From positions 13,469,501-13,533,500 of the forward strand of contig JAYKKT010000086.1 in assembly GCA_036023115.1 (NCBI GenBank): 64,000 bases of DNA, written 5' to 3'. Both the position numbers and the translations under genes were made by a program. This DNA is from Brasenia schreberi. Lineage: Eukaryota; Streptophyta; Magnoliopsida; Nymphaeales; Cabombaceae. The notes under the pieces are model-generated. The model searched no databases, had not been told where the DNA came from, and was given only the letters and a program-made list of their open reading frames with translations. This document shows positions 22,187 through 33,217 of this stretch, one piece after another (position 1 is the stretch's first letter; each line of letters starts with the position of its first letter).

Positions 22187-24650
22187 GTGTCTTGCCCACG
22201 TGTTGGTGTGCGACAATGTTCACGCTGGTGCCAAGCTCCTATGCGCCAGAGCATGCGCCAACAACTTTCAAACATTGTCCAGCTCATCTAGCCTTCTTTT
22301 AACGTGTCACATGTGTCCAGAGTCTCCTCCCACATGTAAACATCCCCAGCCAATTGTGCAGCAAGGTTGGTCCTTTAATGAATTAAATTTGCATTCGAAT
22401 TGGACCCAATAACCGAAAAAGATTCGGTTTGATTTAGTGCCTATAAATAAGTGGCAGTGGCCATCCAAAAAGGAGAGAAAAGCCCAAGAGTGAGAGGCCC
22501 AGCAAATGCAGACGTGAGGGATCTCATTCATAGTCCAAGGAGGAGTTCATCTAATGAAAACAAAGAGATCTAGAGAGAAAAGTCTATAAGCCATCCCTTA
22601 ACCCTTTTCCTTGTTCCATTCTTATTATAAGATTCGAGTTCTTATCTCCACCCATTGTATTTGAAAAGTAACTAACCATTTTTCATAGAATATCATTGCA
22701 AAAAGGAGGGCCACCCCATTCCGAAGACGCAAAGGAAATAGCTATAAGTTAGAAGAATCTACTAACTCAATAAATCTTTGTTCTTCTACCCTAATATACA
22801 ATATATCTTATACATTCTCATCTTTTTTATTTTAATATTTTATATTATCTCATCTTCCCTTTTTTTGATAGATTAATTGTCTCTAACTCAACTCAAGAAG
22901 CCATAAGAGAGACATAGCAACTACAATAACATATGATGACAAGAGTATGTAATCACTCTTTTGATGAATTAATCACCTATAAGTTTATGTTGGAGAGTGC
23001 ATTGAGCTATGATTACATATATTTTTTAAGTGAGCAATCTTCTTAAAGAGAGATACATCATTACTTTTTATAAAGAAATATATACAAATTTAAGCATACT
23101 ACACTAACCTTATATGATCTCCAAATTTTACAATCACCATTTCCAAGCTAAATGCTTCTAAATTTTGTTCATGAATGACATAATAGAACAATATCTCATA
23201 AAATTTTCATAAATTTTAGGCGTGTATAAGGTTTCAAAAAACAAACATCAAAGTTTAGGCTCAACATAAAAACAAACATATCTTTGACAGAAATCCTACT
23301 ACAATTATTAAGTAAAACCATTAGAACTCGGTTTGTATGTGTCGAAATCCATCAAGATTAGTTTCATCTAAAAGCTAATTTGTTTAGGTTTCCAAATTAA
23401 TAAAGTTCATGAAAATAGGAAACTCAAGCATAAAGATACAAACATTTTACTTAGACCCAAAATCTCAGTCATAGACATTGTTTAAATTTTAGAATAACAT
23501 TCAGTTAAAGGATTTACTCAGATTTTTATTGGATCATCAAAGGACCCAAACATATAAATAAAAGTTTTTAATAAAACCTCACACCTTTGTTCACTCAAGA
23601 AAATTCTCGGGATTTTTTCAATCCGATAAGGGTCTCTAGAAAATACAAACTTTAATGTTGTAAAACAAAACCAATTCTGTTTTGGCATAACTAAACATGA
23701 TCGGGCTAAGTGAAATCGACATCATTTTAGAAAAGGTTTTTCAAATCAAAATGATTTTGAGAAAACTCCATATTCCAAAATGAGTCCTCCTAAGTGTCTA
23801 GTAAAAACATGATCGGGCATCGATTGAAGAATGCTTACATCGATAAGAACCTACTTTCCTACAAATCATCGAATAGTCAAATAAAATACTTTGCAAGTTT
23901 GAGTAAACTATTATAAATTTTGGTCGTGTATAAGGTTTCAAAAAAAGATCATCAAAGATTAGGCTAAACATAAAACTGAACATATCTTTGACAAAAATCC
24001 TGCGACAATTATTGAGTAAAACTATTATAACTCGGTCTATAAGTATTCAAATCCATCAAGAGTGGTTTCAGCTAAAAGCTAACTTTCATAGGTTTCCAAA
24101 TTAACAAAGTTCATGAAAAGAGAAATCTCAAGCGTAGAGATACAAGTATTCTATTGAGATTCTAAATCTAAGTCACAAGCACTGTCCAGATTTTACAATA
24201 GCATTCGATGAAAATTTCTACTCAATTTTTTTTTTATCATCAAAGAGCCAAAAAATATAAATAAAAATGTTTAATAAAACCTCACTCCTCATGTTCACTC
24301 AAGAAAAATTATAAGGATTTTTTCGGCCCTCATACGGGTCTCTAGAAAATACAAACTTTTATGTTGTAAAACATAAGAATTTCTGTTTTCGAAGAACTGA
24401 ACCTAATCAAACCAAGTGAAATCGATGTCATTTTAGAAAATATTGTTTCGAATCAAAATCATTTTGAGAAAATTTTAGATTCCAAAATTACTCCTCCTAA
24501 GCATCTAGGCTAACCCTTGAGTGTCAGCTTAAGAAACCCTATGTCGACAAGAACCTACTTTTACACAAATTGAGGATAGTCACATAAATCTCTTTGCAAG
24601 TTTGAGTAAACTTGTTGGCAAACTCGCATATATTTTTTTGCAAGCAAAGT
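22187..24650 (+). repeat. Probable LTR of a Tat-type gypsy element
   Basis: It begins about TGTCTTGCCC and has a TATA box TATAAATA at 22442-22449 and an AATAAATC signal near 22770. A long AT-rich R/U5-like part follows. The latter is recognisably related to 29500-30290, the end of the long LTR-like block further right (shared GTCTAGGCT, CTACGTCG/CTATGTCG and GTTTGAGxAAA-TTGTTGGC landmarks). A Tat gag lies 0.7-1.0 kb downstream. Exact ends are uncertain. Confidence 0.5.
23203..24610. repeat. Tandem duplication of ~700 bp inside the LTR
   Basis: Unit 1 (about 23203-23905) and unit 2 (about 23906-24610) share the same ordered blocks: GTGTATAAGGTTTCAAAAAA, ATATCTTTGACA, AATCCATCAAGA, AAAGCTAA, GGTTTCCAAATTAA, TCACTCAAGAAAA, GGGTCTCTAGAAAATACAAA and CCAAAATxAxTCCTCCTAAG. 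Divergence is considerable, so the duplication is old. Confidence 0.8.
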
Positions 24651-24954
24651 TTTACCTCCATAAAAGACTAAAAATTTTGTTTAAAAAATAAATGGCATGT
24701 GCAATGAGACTAGGTGTTAGAAGAGCTATTTTGATATGGTTGTGTTCTTAAACAAGTTGATTTTTGAGTATTGTTCTAAACTTTTCGCAAAACTTAGCTA
24801 TAGGTCCAAAACTTTAAAGTACAAGTAAAAACTTTGAATCATATATCATGTCAAGTTCAAAAGGTTCATTTGTGGATGTGTCGAGGAAGGCCTCTTCAAA
24901 CTCTACATGTTGGTTTTTGAAAACAACTCAAATGTCCCTCAAGTCAATATCTAA

Positions 24955-25335
24955 AGTCCACTCTAGATGACTTTCACGCTCTCGGGATTGCACCTGAATG
25001 TCATCCACCTGACGTAAGCCTCCATAAGCTAGTTCATCTTCTCATTCAAGATCGTCATCATGGCGATAGGTAGCCCCACTGGAGTCCAAAGGGCATTACT
25101 GTGTGCCCCATGGCCTCGTTCATGCTGTCTTATGTTGGTCCTTGACGTTCAACTTAATCAGGTTGTACCCCCATAAAGGAGAACATCTCGTGCCCTGCGG
25201 TACTATCAACGAGAATCTCGATGTTGGGCAAGGGAAAATCATCCGACGGAGTGGCCTTGTTCAAGTTTCTAAAATCGATACACCACCGCGAATCCATTCG
25301 ATTTCTAAAATAAAAGGATGATAGGATCGCCTCTC
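24955..25335 (-). mobile_element. Tat-type gypsy reverse transcriptase fragment
   Basis: On minus it reads RWCIDFRNLNKATPSDDFPL, then PNIEILVDSTAGHEMFSFM, then after a short gap VMPFGL, a shifted ATYRR-like block and AYV..VDDI. These are the canonical RT blocks of Tat elements in order, with deletions and frameshifts. It is inserted in reverse between an LTR and a plus-strand gag, so the region is rearranged. Confidence 0.8.
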
Positions 25336-25339
25336 TAAA

Positions 25340-26690
25340 AAGAAAGTTGAGAAAATTAAGGATTGAAAAAGAGATTATTGCTCTAAGCCAAAAGGCCGAT
25401 GCAGTCGAGTCATGTTCTTTCAATGGAAAACAATCTTGTGTCCGTAGAAAGATAAACCATGTTCGAAGAGCCAAACTGACCTCCTAATTCGAGGAAGGAG
25501 AACCAAGTCTCGAATCCTTTACCCTCAAAGATAGGAGGGTCATACAACAATTGCTAAAAGGCCAATTAAAAGAAAAGAAGGTATACTCACTATTGGAGTT
25601 TTTATTATCCTATTATCAAACCGATAGTAAGGATGAAATGCCAAGCTTTCACTTATATGATGTCAATAGAGATTCTAGATCTCATTTATAACTATTTTCT
25701 AAAAAGGCCTATAGAAAAAAGGATACCTCCAAATTGGTCTATTGGTTCCCACACTCCCTCAAGGAGAATGCGTCCAAGTGGTTGACCTCATATGATTTGA
25801 GTCAATTCACCACTTTTTAAGAGTTTACCAATTGCTTCATGTAAAGATTCTCACCCAATGTTGAGGTCGCCCCTACTCTCAACTCTTTCAGAGATGCTAA
25901 GCAAGCTTACAATGAAGACACTCACACCTTTATTATATGATGGAAATCTTTGCTCGGGCAAGTCAAAGAGCCCATATCCGAGAGTTGTGCAGTAATGTTG
26001 ATTTTAAAAATTTCAAAACTGATTTGCAAACCCTCCTCTCTCTTCATAAAATTCGTACATTTAAAAGGCTTATCAAAAGTCATCTCTTTTCGAATCAAAC
26101 TTTAAAAAGAGGGTATATGATGACCTTTTGAAAGTTAAATGTTTCTCTTCAAAACCAAAACCCACAGTTTATGGATCCTCTATTTCGGATGGAGTAGAAA
26201 AATCTCAAAAGATAGCAAGTGTTAGGCTCGAGACTTCCCCATCTAACCCAAATAAACCTTCTTTTCCCAAGTCCAAACCTTGAATACCAAAAATCCAAAA
26301 AATGAAAAAATATGAAAGAACCAAAAGAGATTATACACATCTAGGACAACCACTTACGAAGGTTATAAAATTTCTTTTGTTCCAAGGATTGTTGAACTTA
26401 TCATTGATTCCCAAAGGGGCAACTCATGAGGAACATTTTCTCAATAAGTTTTGCAAGTATCATATGCAAAAGGGTCATAACACAAATGATTGCTTTTCTT
26501 TGAAAAATAAAATAGAGGGCTTGATTGCACAAGACAAGCTCCACGTCTCCGAGGAGTTAGAGCCTTCCAAAGTTATCTTCGAGAAACCTTTCCCCAAACA
26601 TACAAGCATGGATCAAAGCTCAAAAGAGGTACATTTCTCCATCAAAAATTCTCATAAATGATCGTTGATGCTTGTTGTGACCATGCATCG
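25340..26690 (+). mobile_element. Tat-type gypsy gag remnant with CCHC knuckle
   Basis: The region carries broken gag sequence; its clearest part is the open frame 26302-26661. There, FCKYHMQKGHNTNDCFSLKN is a Cx2-4C/H-type zinc knuckle of the form typical of Tat gag (C-x-Y-H-x3-G-H-x4-D-C), followed by KIEGLIAQDKLHV. Upstream frames are interrupted. Gag packages the element RNA; this copy cannot be functional. Confidence 0.75.
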
Positions 26691-27227
26691 GATGCGGTTC
26701 ATTGTACTTGTCACACACCACATAGTTCACCCATAATATAAAAAAAGTCAAGCAAGTAGTTGTAAACACCCAAACTATTTTTCAAAATAAAAAAATTTCA
26801 TCATTTAGAAATTTTGCTTTTTTTTGGAGCTTTATGTTTTTAAATAAAAATACATCAAATGAACTCATTTTGGCATCAAAATTTTCTAGCAATCTCAAAA
26901 TCATGATATATTGCATCTCTTTAGAAAAAAATCAAATTTGGACAAAATTACACAAAAATAACTATTTTATCCTCATGACCAAATTGGCGGGATTATGCCT
27001 TTTTAAATGATTGCCTTTAAAGAAATGATGATTTCAAACAATTCTTTTTATATAAACAAATGAAAAAGAGAACATTGGAAATCAAACCCAAAAATGTTTG
27101 TAAATTTATAAATTTATGAAATTCCAAAACCCTTGATATTAAAAAACAAATTAACTTCAAATCTGACCTCAGAAATTCACCCGGTCGAAAATAGTCTCAT
27201 TTCGAGACCTGATACCTAAGGTTAAAG

Positions 27228-27443
27228 TGGTTCAATACCCTACACTCGTTGAAGTGGTTAAAGTGGTTCGATACCCTACACCCGTTAAAGTGGTTAAAGT
27301 GGTTCGATACCCTACACCCGTTGAAGTGGTTAAAGTGGTTTGATACCCTACACCCGTTAAAGTGGTTAAAGTGGTTCGATACCCTACACCCGTTGAAGTG
27401 GTTAAAGTGGTTTGATACCCTACACCCGTTTAAAGTGGTTAAA
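27228..27443. repeat. 36-bp minisatellite, about six units
   Basis: The motif ATACCCTACA recurs at 27235, 27271, 27307, 27343, 27379 and 27415, exactly every 36 bp. Units alternate in small variants (GTTGAAGTGG or GTTAAAGTGG; TTCGATACC or TTTGATACC). Because 36 is a multiple of 3 and the unit lacks stops in some frames, both strands show repetitive open frames of 12-residue units; these are not genes. Confidence 0.95.
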
Positions 27444-27736
27444 TGGTCAAGGTGGTTATAGGCTCGCTCACGGAGCAAAAGTAGATCACCCTTGCAAACA
27501 AAAACTAGGAATAAAATCTAGTATTTTTTAAAAATAATATTTAAAGATTTCATTAAAGTTGATGTTTTCAAATATATAAATAAATTTAAAGAAAGTGTTT
27601 GAAACCACACCTCCTATATATAAACTAAAAGGAGGTAAATTCCCCAAAAAGAGGAGATGGCATGAACCAAAAAGGCAACGACCAAGCACCTGCTGGGCAA
27701 GGTAACTTGTCATTTTTAGTTTCAGGTATTAGAAAA

Positions 27737-27860
27737 GAAAGTTGACATTCAAGAAGGAAAGTCAATGTTCAAGAAGGAAAGTCGGCACCCAGAAAAAAAA
27801 GTTGGTACCCAAAAGAGAAGGTCAGCATTCAAGAAAGGAAATCAACGCTCAAGGAAGGAA
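27737..27860. repeat. Short imperfect repeats of ~20 bp
   Basis: Six or so successive purine-rich units of the form GAAAGTTGACATTCAAGAAG (variants GAAAGTCAATGTTCAAGAAG, GAAAGTCGGCACCCAGAAAA, GAAGGTCAGCATTCAAGAAA) lie in the U3 part of the long LTR-like block. Confidence 0.6.
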
Positions 27861-30565
27861 ACTGACTCAATTTGGCAACCTACGATGCTCGATTTGGCAA
27901 GCCACCCAGAAAAAAAAAAGAAACCTTACTAATCTCAACGTGGGTGAGTTATGCGACTTACCATAGGTAGCCGTAGTCCAGAGTTTGGTAAGTCACCAAG
28001 CCAACTTACCATATTCATTGGCTGGCTATTCCCTGCAAGATTAAGAGAAGACACTTACCTTTCATAGCCCTGGCCGACCCCAACGTGAACAACAACGTGG
28101 CTTGAATTGGTATGTCATCAGGATGTGGTCTAGCCAGTCCCAACAATGTTGAAGAAAGTAACTAATCAAGCCTAGATAGCAAAAAGGTTCAGTCAATGTG
28201 AGCCACTTACTAAGTCCATGCCTTGGTTGAATCCAGCGAAACCACTTACCTTTCTAGACTTGAGCATGATTTGATATCATCATAAGGCAACATATTGGAC
28301 CATATTTGGTAAGTCTTCTAAGTCCTGGTCGGTTTCAGCCAAGCTTGACAACTTACAAAAGTTGGATGACTTCAATATGGGACTCAAGGCAAGAGAAGTA
28401 TAGCCCAGGCTTCTTTCTTCGAGATCAATTTTAGTGAACATTTCATTGTATTTAGCTTCTGTCTTATGATCGATTAGGATTTGGTCATTTTCACATCTTG
28501 ATATCAAGTCCTCTCAAGTAGAAGGTCATGGTGCTTTTGTCAAAGCACTATCTTGCTTGTCGTGCTTAAGTCTCACCCTCTAGCTGTAACTCCAGCACAC
28601 CAATCCATCATAACTTAGCCAATCTACATGAACCTCAGGCCCGTACCAGCACCTAGCCAAGGCAGCTCAATTCGATCCCATCTCAACTTGTCATCCCATC
28701 TGCCTAAGGCCCAACCTACCACCTGGCTGAACCCACTTGAGTGAATATGTTTTTGACTAAACCCACTTGCCAAAAGATAGTAAAACGACCGATTTGGAAG
28801 GCCATGTACAACACTTCACTTGCCTTAAACAAATAGGACAGGTTTTGGCAAGAATGGTCAGCATTCACTTGCTAAATGAAGTCATTTTCAATAAGACAAC
28901 TTGTCTTATGAAAATTTACCGCAAAGAGGCATCTCTTGGCCTATAAAAGGGGCCTCAAAGGGGCTGCAAACCAGGAATCCGAGTTCCGCAAATCGTTCAG
29001 CAAGAAGGAGAGAAAGAGAGAGGGAAAGGAGGAAGAGAGGAAGAAGGTGCCGCCAACCGCCAGTTGTTAGTCATCCTCCACCTTCTGTCACAGGTTCATT
29101 CTTTCTTTATGATCTCGTAGTTATCTCCTTTTTCATTGAATTCTATGCGGCTGTAATTAAGGAGCTTAAGTCTCCATGAAGATGTATTGATCAAGGTTCA
29201 TATGCTGTCCCATTTTTCTTTCGTTCATACATTATTCATTATATACTTTAAATGATGATTCTTTCTACTCTATAACACAACGTAAGATTATGGACATCTT
29301 AATCTCCCTATGCTCACATGATAATTAGGATTTAGTTTGTTGTTTTATAGCTATAGATTCAATTTTGATTCAGACTAAAACACAAGCACGATTCTGAAAA
29401 TCTAAAACCTGTTTTTCTCCACTTTACACATGTTCGGTAAATAATTTATCATTCATTATTCCCTATCTGAATATTTTGAAAATTTTCATGTCTAATCTAT
29501 ACATATAGAGACACTTATGATAAAATTTTTGAGAATTTTGGGCTTGTTAAACATCATTAATAAAATCAAAAACGTTTTATAAAAATCAGAATAGATTCTC
29601 AAAACCAGAAGTTCTTATGAGATAGGTTGGGTTATTACTGAATATCTTTGTCCATAGTGAACTAATTTGATTGAAAATGATCTCATTGGAAAGTTGAAAT
29701 CCATAGCTTTCCAACAAGACCAACTTCATAGAAATTAAAGGTTTAAGCATAAAAATACAATAGTTTTCTTAAACCTCTAATTTTCTGGCATAGGTCTATT
29801 CCGAATGTTTGAGTAAAGTCTCTTTTTAGATTTAATTACAAGAATATATAGCATATAAATAAAATAAAAATATTTTCTTAATCTATACATGAAAATCTAT
29901 TCTCTTTAAATTTTTCAGAATTTTTGAAAACTCAAAACTATTTTAAAAGAAATCATAAACAAACCTCAGAAAACCGAACCAATTTTTATTTTTCAAGACT
30001 TATGATATTTTAAGTTAAGAACCAAAATCACGATTTTGTCAAGCTTTTGAAATTGGAATCTTATTTTTTGAAAACTTACCGGATCTCAAACGAATTTCAA
30101 AGTGTCTAGGCTGACCCATGAGCATCGATTCAAGAAGACCTACGTCGGCAATAGTTCACTTGTCCACAACCGCTACACGAAGTCAGAAAATCAATCTTTG
30201 CTTGTTTGAGCAAATTGTTGGCATTGCTTGCACACATGACATAGTTCAGAAATTTCATTTCAAATCTTCACATAAGTTTCGTAATAAAAATTCATGTCTA
30301 CAATAGTGATCCTAGGGACACTTAGTGTCCCTCCCCAACTAGCCTTAATAGTCATTCGTGGTGTACCAAAATCTCTATACCAACATAGAGCCCAATTAGG
30401 ACCGAGCTATAGAGAAAGTGTTGAAGAGGTTACTAGGTCCAGAAGGATCTACAAACCCCGCACTTGATGAACGAATCAAGCAAGTAGGTGATCGTTTTAC
30501 CTGGCCTCTAAAAAGTATGCATCATTCCTCATTAATCTCATAGTGTTAATAAGGGTAAAGATGTT

Positions 30566-31069
30566 GTGCTACCTCCATATGATCTAGAAAAACATTTATC
30601 AAAACTTCCAATCAACAATTCTATTTTAGAGTTAATTAAAATCTCACCTAAACATAGACATGTATTGGATGGAATTGTAGAAAAAACAAAAATTATCACA
30701 TCCATAACTCTAGAGTCATTGTTCTTTTTGGTCTTGCCCATTCTCACTCAAACTCCGATTATCTTTTTCGAAAATGAGTTAAGTAAGTCAATAACAACTC
30801 ACAACCATGCATTGTATATCGAAGTGGTTTTGAATCACCATTATGTGCGGATGTGTTTGGTCGATGATGACAGGGGCCTAAACATCCTCCCCTTATATAG
30901 TTTTGAATCACCATTAGATAGAATTGAACAAAGTGCTATTGTTATCATGTGGTATGACGATAATTCCTCCCATCCCCTCGGGTCAATCAAACTTCTCATG
31001 AAAATCGGCCCAATCCAACATGTAGGTTGTTTCATGTTTTACATATCAACTCTCATTATAATTTGTTGA
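30566..31069 (+). pseudogene. Tat-type retroelement aspartic protease region
   Basis: A 167-codon open frame. Residues about 80-160 read HNHALYIEVVLNHHYVRMCL, then VDDDRGLNILPL, and later GSIKLLMKIGP and FMFYIST. This is the retropepsin fold of Tat elements, where the family has D(T/G)GS and LN(I/V)(L/C)P. Here the catalytic D-x-G-S is D-D-D-R, so the protease should be inactive. The frame also carries about 60 residues of upstream gag-pol linker. Confidence 0.7.
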
Positions 31070-32375
31070 TAAGAAGGCCTTCGATACACTCCCATAAGGT
31101 TGTCCCCTTAACCTTCCATCAATGTGTTAAGATCCTTTGAAAAGACAAGGTCATAGTAGTGTTCAGGTTGACTAACTCAAACCTCAAAGGAGTCCAAAAC
31201 TCATCATGAATCATGAGTGAACCATGTCAACACTCAAGTTGTAACAAAAGGAAAGTCATCATGGGGTTGATCCCTAGCGGATCGTCCCCCACCTCAAACA
31301 TCCATGTCCTAGACTACTCCAAAAGACCTAGGGTGTATAGCACATCTCGTTCCATATATGATAGCAAGTTTCAAAATCATCATCTCCATCCTAAATTTTC
31401 AAACTTGAAAAGCCTTGTAACATGTCCCTAAACATAGACTATACACCTTACCAAGGTTTAGGAGTTGAGATCCAAGGGCATTTGGAACCCCTTGTGCCAT
31501 ACCCAAACCAAGGTCAAAATGGGTTAAGCTTTGACCCATTTAAACTTCTCGAGCCTCCACCCAAAACCATTTGGGTTTAGGGTAGCTTAGGGCTCATTAA
31601 AACCGAAACCTATGATTCAGATCTCTTCTTCGAAACCCAACTTGTACTGTATTCTTTATAGGCTTAATGGAAAGTATCACTTCTTCTATCAAAAACCCCA
31701 AAAAATGTATATTTAGAAAAATAAAAAATATTTGGAAAATCTTCAAAAACCAAAACAATAAAAAATCCCAAAAAAATCAAAACAATGAACTTCAAAAATC
31801 CCCAAAAGAAAGTGTTTTACATTTCTTCTCAAAAAGCCTTGTCTTTAAAATATCAAAATACTAGAAAAATCAAAGAAACTGATAAAACTTTTAAAAATAA
31901 AAAGTTTCATTAAAAGCCAGTTTTCAAAATCATGTACTTTCCTAAAATATGATTTTGCCAAAACCTTTGTACATCCTTAACTCAAAATCATGTTCTTATG
32001 AAGGATCATCATCTTCTTTTTAAGAAAATTTCTCCCCAAAAGTAAATCATTTAAGATAGAATAGAGTAATGATGTAGATCCCCTCATGAGAGAGAATGAT
32101 CAAACTACTGCGCTTCTCGAGTTTCATAAAATTCTTGACTTTGAAAAGCCTTCAAGTTTCGTGGGAGGAGACTTTTTAAAATCATCCTCAGAACTAAGTC
32201 TAATCCTAAGTGTGTCAAAATAGGAAGTTGCCTACATGAACCATAAAGAGCATCCTTTATAAGTTCATTAAATCATATATCGATGTATTTGTATGGACTT
32301 GTGAGAATATGCTCGTGTTAGACCCTACGGTCGTGGACATAGCTTACCTTTAGAGCCTGATGTTAAGCTTATCAA

Positions 32376-32835
32376 GCATAAACTAAGAAAAATTCATCCC
32401 GATATCCACCGCCAAGTTAGAGAGGGTTTAGAGGAACCTTTAAAGGCTAATTTTATAAAACTCATTGCTAACTCCAATTGGCTTTCAAACATAGTTGTTG
32501 TTCGAAAATCAAATAGAAAAATGAGGATTTGCATTAATTTCAAAAACATGAACAAGACACTCCAAATGGTAACTTTCCTTTGCCCAATTTTGATTTGACT
32601 GTTGATAGAATGGTTAATCATGAAATGTTATCTTTTTTAGATGGTTATTTAGGTTATAATCAAATCAAATTGGCTTCAAAAGATCAACACAAAATCACTT
32701 TTACCACAACTTGGGGTACATACTGCTACACTCTCATGCCTTTTGGTTTGAAAAATGTCGCTGCCACTTACCATAAAGCCATGATAACTATTTTTCATTA
32801 CCAAATCTATAAGCTTTTGGAAGAATATGTGAATC
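32376..32835 (+). pseudogene. Tat-type reverse transcriptase, N-terminal half
   Basis: The sequence reads NSNWLSNIVVVRKSNRKMRI, then CINFKNMNK, a frame shift near 32576, then FPLCPNFDLTVDRM-like sequence, MLSFLDGYLGYNQIKLA (first catalytic Asp in SFLDGY), and KITFTTTWGTYCYTLMPFGL. It ends after NVAATYHKAMITIFH. The YVDD half is missing. It is a relic. Confidence 0.85.
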
Positions 32836-32837
32836 CA

Positions 32838-32901
32838 TTTGATCCCTGTGCCAGGGACCTGTTGGGCCAGCCCTAGTGGCCCAATCCTATTATAATTTAA
32901 C
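32838..32901 (-). repeat. Short 3' LTR piece of the minus-strand Copia
   Basis: On minus it starts TGTTAAATTATAATAGG right after a purine-rich tract (CTCTCCCTC on plus). It shares the GTCCCTGGCACAGG and CCTGTGCCAGGGAC core with the 5' LTR at 39500-39520. Only about 64 bp remain before Tat sequence. Confidence 0.65.
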
Positions 32902-33217
32902 ACTCTCCCTCAAACTTGTGGTGTATATACCGAAAGTTTGTCTCATGAAAATATAAATCTAGGAGCAGACAAATTTAGTGAAGAAATTTGCCAATTATAA
33001 CTCTAAAGGAACATAGCACAAAGTAATATTTTTTTCAAGCATTCCTCTCGAATATAGTATAAGTCTATCTCAATATGGTTAGTTCTTTCATGAAATGTAT
33101 GAAATATATTATTTGAGGCAATATACATGACACTTTTATTATCATCGAGCAATTCAGTAGAGTCTTCTAAGGTAACCTCTATGTTTGCTAGAAGTTCAGT
33201 GATCCAAGATATCTTGC

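Larger units (their letters stand above)
26761..30302 (+). repeat. Very long LTR, probably a solo LTR of a Tat-type element
   Basis: It starts TGTAAACACCC and ends GTCTACA. A TATA box CTATAAAAGG lies at 28941-28950, followed by an AG-rich leader. The 3' third resembles the R/U5 part of the LTR at 22.2-24.6 kb. Flanks GTAGT (26756-26760) and ATAGT (30303-30307) could be a 5-bp target duplication with one change. Gag lies to its left and protease-RT to its right, as if one LTR had been left between gag and pol of an older element. About 3.5 kb is long but within what Tat LTRs reach. Internal repeats are listed separately. Confidence 0.45.
30308..32835 (+). mobile_element. Tat-type gypsy protease and reverse transcriptase remnant
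   Basis: Protease (30566-31069) is followed by a non-coding 1.2-kb spacer and then RT (about 32376-32835). The RT block is cut at 32835 by the start of Copia LTR sequence, just after KLLEEYV, before the catalytic YVDD motif. RNase H and integrase are absent. The orientation matches the gag at 25.3-26.7 kb, and both may be parts of one element split by the long LTR. Confidence 0.8.

Noticed and set aside
22185..22531. Small Cys/His-rich gene on either strand near 22.2-22.5 kb
   Set aside because: It lies in the U3/TATA region of a probable LTR, and the frames overlap on opposite strands without motifs.
27228..27443. CRISPR-like array (regular 36-bp period)
   Set aside because: There are no unique spacers; units are contiguous and nearly identical, in a plant LTR.
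27197..27478. Repeat protein genes on both strands
   Set aside because: They are produced by the 36-bp minisatellite, whose period is a multiple of three; no start context or flanking coding sequence.
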